Shown: in pieces, positions 5,404 to 6,151 of the stretch
How positions within the stretch are numbered: position 1 is the first letter of the stretch
Layout: each line of letters begins with the position of its first letter
Source of the DNA: Pseudanabaena sp. CAN_BIN31
GTDB taxonomy: Bacteria; Cyanobacteriota; Cyanobacteriia; Pseudanabaenales; Pseudanabaenaceae
Reading direction: 5' to 3'
Length of the DNA stretch: 6,151 bases
NCBI GenBank assembly: GCA_026785865.1
Contig: JAJAZG010000523.1
Coordinates: 1-6,151, forward strand
Translations under genes and position numbers: made by a program
The notes under the pieces: model-generated
Told to the model about the DNA's origin: nothing
Databases searched by the model: none
The model's input: the letters and a program-made list of their open reading frames with translations, nothing else

Positions 5404-5674
5404 ATAACAATCCCGCTTGAGCTAAGCCTAAAATCAAACCTACACCAAGAATATGCCCAAAGCTAGTAACTGCTAGCAATTCTGATAGTCCAAATCCTGA
5501 AAACAACCCTGGCAATTGTATAGGTAAGCTAGGACCAACGCCTTTAACTTGGATGCCGTAACGACCGACAACTAGAGCAAACAGATTAGCTGTAATCATT
5601 ACCAGAGCAACTTTGAAAGACCATACGGGAGTCGTACGAACTGCGGCTAACAGGTTAAAAGCTAAATGGGTCAT
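5402..5674 (-). CDS. psaK: Photosystem I reaction center subunit PsaK
   Basis: PsaK is a small membrane subunit at the edge of photosystem I, next to PsaA, where it holds a few chlorophylls and carotenoids and takes part in contacts with antenna. This 90-residue protein has the expected length and two hydrophobic helices, about residues 17-37 (VWSFKVALVMITANLFALVV) and 62-88. The loop between them is the conserved RYGIQVKGVGPSLPIQLPGLF (39-58). The second helix carries GLSELLAVTSFGHILG (62-77), the best-known PsaK phrase. In known structures both termini face the lumen and the loop faces the cytoplasm. The ATG at 5674-5672 fits the family. No clear Shine-Dalgarno precedes it. It converges on the nitroreductase gene and shares its terminator. 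Many cyanobacteria have two psaK genes; which one this is cannot be told. Confidence 0.93.
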   Translation of the reverse strand: MTHLAFNLLAAVRTTPVWSFKVALVMITANLFALVVGRYGIQVKGVGPSLPIQLPGLFSGFGLSELLAVTSFGHILGVGLILGLAQAGLL

Positions 5675-5820
5675 AAATTTATTTCTCTAGGTTTAATTAC
5701 TTATAAAAATTTTTAACTTTTATCATCCTATGAGGTGGATAGACATCAGAAAAATCTTCTTAAGTTAACTTCATTAAACTTAGTAATCATTTACAGTCGA
5801 TCAAAAGATATGTTGATAAT
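5675..5820 (-). promoter_or_regulatory. psaK upstream region with -10 candidate and HLR1-like repeat
   Basis: On the minus strand TATAAG (5705-5700) is a plausible -10 element, placing the psaK start of transcription near 5693. No -35 is seen. At 5779-5762 (minus strand) two imperfect octamers GTTTAATG and GTTAACTT lie 2 bases apart, the same 8+2+8 layout as the HLR1 site bound by the high-light regulator RpaB at photosystem I genes. They match the published HLR1 consensus at only about 11 of 16 positions, so this is weak. Confidence 0.3.
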
Positions 5821-5825
5821 AGTAG

Positions 5826-5889
5826 GGGCGAAGCATTCCCACCGATACTTATAAATTCTAAGATATCCTTGTTTGGGAATGCTTCGCCC
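5826..5889. repeat. Long-hairpin intergenic repeat (16-bp arms)
   Basis: GGGCGAAGCATTCCCA (5826-5841) and its exact complement (5874-5889) enclose a 32-nt AT-rich loop. There is no T-run after it and no coding content. The arm and loop sizes are nearly the same as in the core of the 110-bp repeat, and the arms share GGGnnnAGCATT. It looks like a dispersed palindromic repeat of the kind common in cyanobacterial genomes. Confidence 0.85.
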
Positions 5890-5922
5890 AAACCTCGTAA
5901 CGCAGGGACAATTTATCGTTTA

Positions 5923-6032
5923 AGGCGAAGAGGGTTTAGCATTTGCGGAGTGAGATTTCGGCGATGAGTTGAGATATGGTGGCGCAAATGCTAAACCCCT
6001 ACCAGTGGGATATTCTTTTTTAGAAATCTCCT
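5923..6032 (-). repeat. 110-bp dispersed repeat, copy 2 (inverted)
   Basis: This is the reverse complement of 3400-3509 with five substitutions and no gap. The 16-bp arms are at 5932-5947 and 5983-5998 and are unchanged, as are the two 8-base segments of the crossing stem. Every difference is a transition, with G or C here and A or T in copy 1. It is not in contact with any gene. Confidence 0.9.
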
Positions 6033-6053
6033 AAGAGCAGTGATTTTATTATG

Positions 6054-6151
6054 TACTCCCTTCCCAGTGAAGAATTAGACGTTGCGGCGCTCCGCGCCGC
6101 AACGTCTAATTCTTGGGTTTTAATGTCTATTTTTATACTGGGAAGGGAGTA
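6054..6151. mobile_element. MITE-like element with 15-bp terminal inverted repeats
   Basis: TACTCCCTTCCCAGT (6054-6068) and its exact complement (6137-6151) bound 68 nt with no coding capacity. The outermost bases are TA at both ends, which would fit the TA target duplication of IS630/Tc1-type elements, so it may be a small non-autonomous derivative of one. The right repeat ends exactly at the window border, so it may continue, and the element could instead be one end of something longer. Confidence 0.6.
6070..6114. repeat. Perfect 21-bp-arm hairpin inside the MITE-like element
   Basis: The arms 6070-6090 and 6094-6114 are exactly complementary over 21 bases and enclose a TCC loop. The inner half is GC-rich (GTTGCGGCGC) and the outer half AT-rich. 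The hairpin is followed by GGGTTTTAATG, so the T-run is displaced and an intrinsic terminator is doubtful. It starts one base after the left terminal repeat but lies 22 bases from the right one. Confidence 0.9.

Noticed and set aside
5167..5466. 99-residue plus-strand open frame across the terminator
   Set aside because: It overlaps the nitroreductase in another frame, runs through the terminator hairpin and into psaK on the other strand.
3400..6032. The inverted 110-bp copies as ends of a composite transposon carrying ispH, the nitroreductase and psaK
   Set aside because: The enclosed genes are ordinary host genes, including essential ispH and photosynthetic psaK, there is no transposase between the copies, and no flanking duplication is seen.
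6070..6114. Intrinsic terminator
   Set aside because: The stem is strong, but GGG follows it directly and the T-run is short and displaced; the nested position within terminal repeats fits a mobile unit better.
1..6151. tRNA, rRNA or CRISPR array
   Set aside because: No cloverleaf, rRNA signature or regularly spaced direct repeat was found on either strand by eye.

Overview
The window looks like cyanobacterial chromosome. It contains psaK (a photosystem I subunit), a long-form cyanobacterial ispH, and eight copies of the HIP1 octamer GCGATCGC (starting at 173, 995, 1231, 2943, 4042, 4605, 5181 and 5226). The many intergenic palindromic repeats fit a filamentous or Pseudanabaena-like genome, but the genus is only a guess.

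Layout. 1-1092 (+) is the C-terminal part of a family 5 (peptide/nickel type) ABC-transporter solute-binding protein; its start lies outside the window. About 1279-2833 is an IS200/IS605-type element without a TnpA transposase. It carries a tnpB-like gene (1548-2792, +) and a divergent 44-residue ribbon-helix-helix protein (1358-1492, -). The two are separated by a 55-bp spacer with a perfect 12-bp palindrome. Similar hairpins mark its two ends, and three hairpins in a row at the 3' end are a candidate guide (omega/re) RNA scaffold. 2976-3389 (+) is a DUF1348 NTF2-like protein. It converges on ispH (3508-4716, -), the last enzyme of the MEP isoprenoid pathway. A nitroreductase-family flavoprotein (4767-5366, +) diverges from ispH over 50 bp and converges on psaK (5402-5674, -), with a perfect bidirectional terminator between them.

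The host genes are an assortment of single transcription units, not one pathway. ispH feeds isoprenoids to chlorophyll and carotenoids and psaK belongs to photosystem I, but no operon links them.

The most unusual part is the repeat content. A 110-bp repeat occurs twice, inverted (3400-3509 and 5923-6032), with 5 differences, all in predicted unpaired positions of a possible pseudoknot fold. Upstream of psaK three palindromic elements lie in a row: a 16-bp-arm hairpin (5826-5889), the second 110-bp copy, and a 98-bp MITE-like element with 15-bp terminal repeats (6054-6151) enclosing a perfect 21-bp hairpin. The tnpB/RHH pair and this repeat family are the best candidates for something not yet described.
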